The position numbers and the translations under genes are program-made. From the NCBI GenBank assembly GCA_002085305.1, contig NATJ01000057.1, positions 1 to 6,537 on the forward strand: a stretch of 6,537 nt of DNA, given 5' to 3'. Positions within the stretch are counted from its first letter, which is position 1. Each line of letters begins with the position of its first letter. The notes under the pieces were generated by a model. The model was not told the origin of the DNA. It did no database searches and worked only from the letters and a program-made list of their open reading frames with translations. Shown here piece after piece: positions 6,084-6,537 of this stretch. The DNA comes from Epsilonproteobacteria bacterium 4484_65. GTDB lineage: Bacteria; Campylobacterota; Campylobacteria; Campylobacterales; Sulfurovaceae.

Positions 6084-6096
6084 TAACATAACGACA
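6084..6096 (+). promoter_or_regulatory. Candidate -10 and start of the nirC-like/nirJ transcript
   Basis: TAACAT at 6084-6089 (4 of 6 matches) sits exactly where a class II FNR promoter needs it, predicting a start near 6096. A better-matching hexamer, TAAAAT at 6072-6077, is an alternative but would put the box centre near -29. The -10 lies in a 12-bp palindrome, TATGTTAACATA (6079-6090). Confidence 0.45.
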
Positions 6097-6115
6097 TTAA
6101 GCGGGGGAGTTAATA

Positions 6116-6427
6116 ATGCGACATATTTTATGGTCTTTTATAGTGCTTATTTTAGTAGTACAAGAAGGGAATGCCAATGGTAAAAAAGTTTTTGAGACGT
6201 ATTGCTGGGGATGCCACCATCAGACTGCTGTAGCTTTTGGTCCACCGTTTTCAGATATAGCGTCTAAAAGAAGTGCCGAAGAGATTCAGGCAATGATTAC
6301 AGATCCGCAGGGTGTTTCAAAACTGTTTGGTTATAAACGAAACGCAATGCCTCCTTTTAGATTAAAGCCTGATGAGCTTAAAGCAATCACCGAATATATC
6401 CTATCTTATAAACCAAAAGGTAAATAA
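6116..6427 (+). CDS. nirC: Small monoheme cytochrome c, NirC-like
   Basis: This is a 103-aa periplasmic protein with signal peptide residues 1-20 (cut after GNA) and a single class I cytochrome c fold. Heme motif CWGCH is at 30-34, followed by the GPPFSDIA loop, and Met ligand M78 lies in NAMPPFRL, close to the MPPW motif usual in NirC. A closing helix is at about 86-97. The size fits NirC (cytochrome c55X, about 100 aa), which can donate electrons to NirS or act in heme d1 completion. The TAA stop overlaps the nirJ start (TAATG), supporting a nir function. A NirM/c551-type donor is the alternative. Ribosome site GGGGAG at 6104-6109, 6 nt before the ATG. Confidence 0.8.
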   Translation: MRHILWSFIVLILVVQEGNANGKKVFETYCWGCHHQTAVAFGPPFSDIASKRSAEEIQAMITDPQGVSKLFGYKRNAMPPFRLKPDELKAITEYILSYKPKGK

Positions 6428-6537
6428 TGTTTCGATTATCAAATCTGTTAAGTTCGGTTGTTGAGGGTAAAAGAGCACGTGTATTAGATGGGAGTATCGC
6501 TATCTGGAACTTTACAAACCGTTGCAATTTATCTTGT
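6427..6537 (+). CDS. nirJ: Heme d1 biosynthesis radical SAM protein NirJ, N-terminal 37 residues
   Basis: The frame starts at ATG 6427 (1-nt overlap with the preceding stop, ribosome site AAAAGG at 6415-6420) and runs off the right edge. The visible start MFRLSNLLSSVVEGK and then IAIWNFTNRCNLSC match the N-terminus of NirJ. C33 and C37 would be the first two cysteines of the radical SAM CxxxCxxC cluster; the third lies outside. NirJ acts in the cytoplasm, converting the propionates at C3 and C8 of 12,18-didecarboxysiroheme to oxo groups on the path to heme d1, the NirS cofactor. Related radical SAM proteins (AhbC/AhbD, PqqE-like) share the motif, but the N-terminal stretch and nir context favour NirJ. 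Confidence 0.88.
   Translation, partial: MFRLSNLLSSVVEGKRARVLDGSIAIWNFTNRCNLSC

Noticed and set aside
6079..6090. Palindrome TATGTTAACATA as a repressor operator
   Set aside because: It overlaps the predicted -10, but a single short AT-rich palindrome without a second copy is not enough to call an operator; it is mentioned only with the promoter.

Overview
The window reads as a denitrification locus (nitrite to NO to N2O) from a Campylobacterota (Epsilonproteobacteria) chemolithotroph, probably Sulfurimonas- or Sulfurovum-like. This rests on AT-rich DNA, strong AAGGAGG ribosome sites, and the family make-up (long NorC, divergent cytochrome cd1, c-type cytochromes packed around nirJ). The genus is inference; no rRNA or other marker is present. 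All genes lie on the + strand, and both edges cut through genes.

Layout: (1) 1-368, the C-terminal part of a Crp/Fnr-family regulator with an FNR-type recognition helix (ETLSR). (2) 378-426, a near-consensus FNR/DNR box at -41.5 from a predicted start, followed by the nor operon: a 107-aa three-helix membrane protein, norC (453-1445) and norB (1435-2865, overlapping norC by 11 nt). (3) A perfect hairpin, then a 48-aa single-helix membrane protein at 2920-3066. (4) An extended -10 promoter, then nirS (3138-4856), a cytochrome cd1-type nitrite reductase. (5) An 88-nt gap with two overlapping, mutually exclusive hairpins, then a GTG-started pentaheme cytochrome c (4945-6051). (6) A second FNR-type box overlapping the stop codon of that gene, with the same box-to--10 distance as the first, driving a small NirC-like monoheme cytochrome (6116-6427). 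Translation of that gene appears coupled (TAATG) to nirJ, the heme d1 radical-SAM gene, of which only 37 codons are visible.

How they fit: NirS would reduce nitrite to NO in the periplasm with heme d1, whose synthesis needs NirJ. NorCB in the inner membrane would remove NO as N2O. The NirC-like and pentaheme cytochromes are probable electron carriers or maturation partners. The regulator and two matching boxes suggest joint control by low oxygen, NO or nitrite.

The most notable points are: the NirS-like protein lacks recognisable equivalents of both distal heme d1 histidines of classical NirS; there are two small uncharacterised membrane proteins in the nor/nir cluster; and a competing-hairpin leader precedes the pentaheme cytochrome. 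No mobile elements, CRISPR arrays, tRNA or rRNA genes were seen. No gap between genes exceeds 100 bases.
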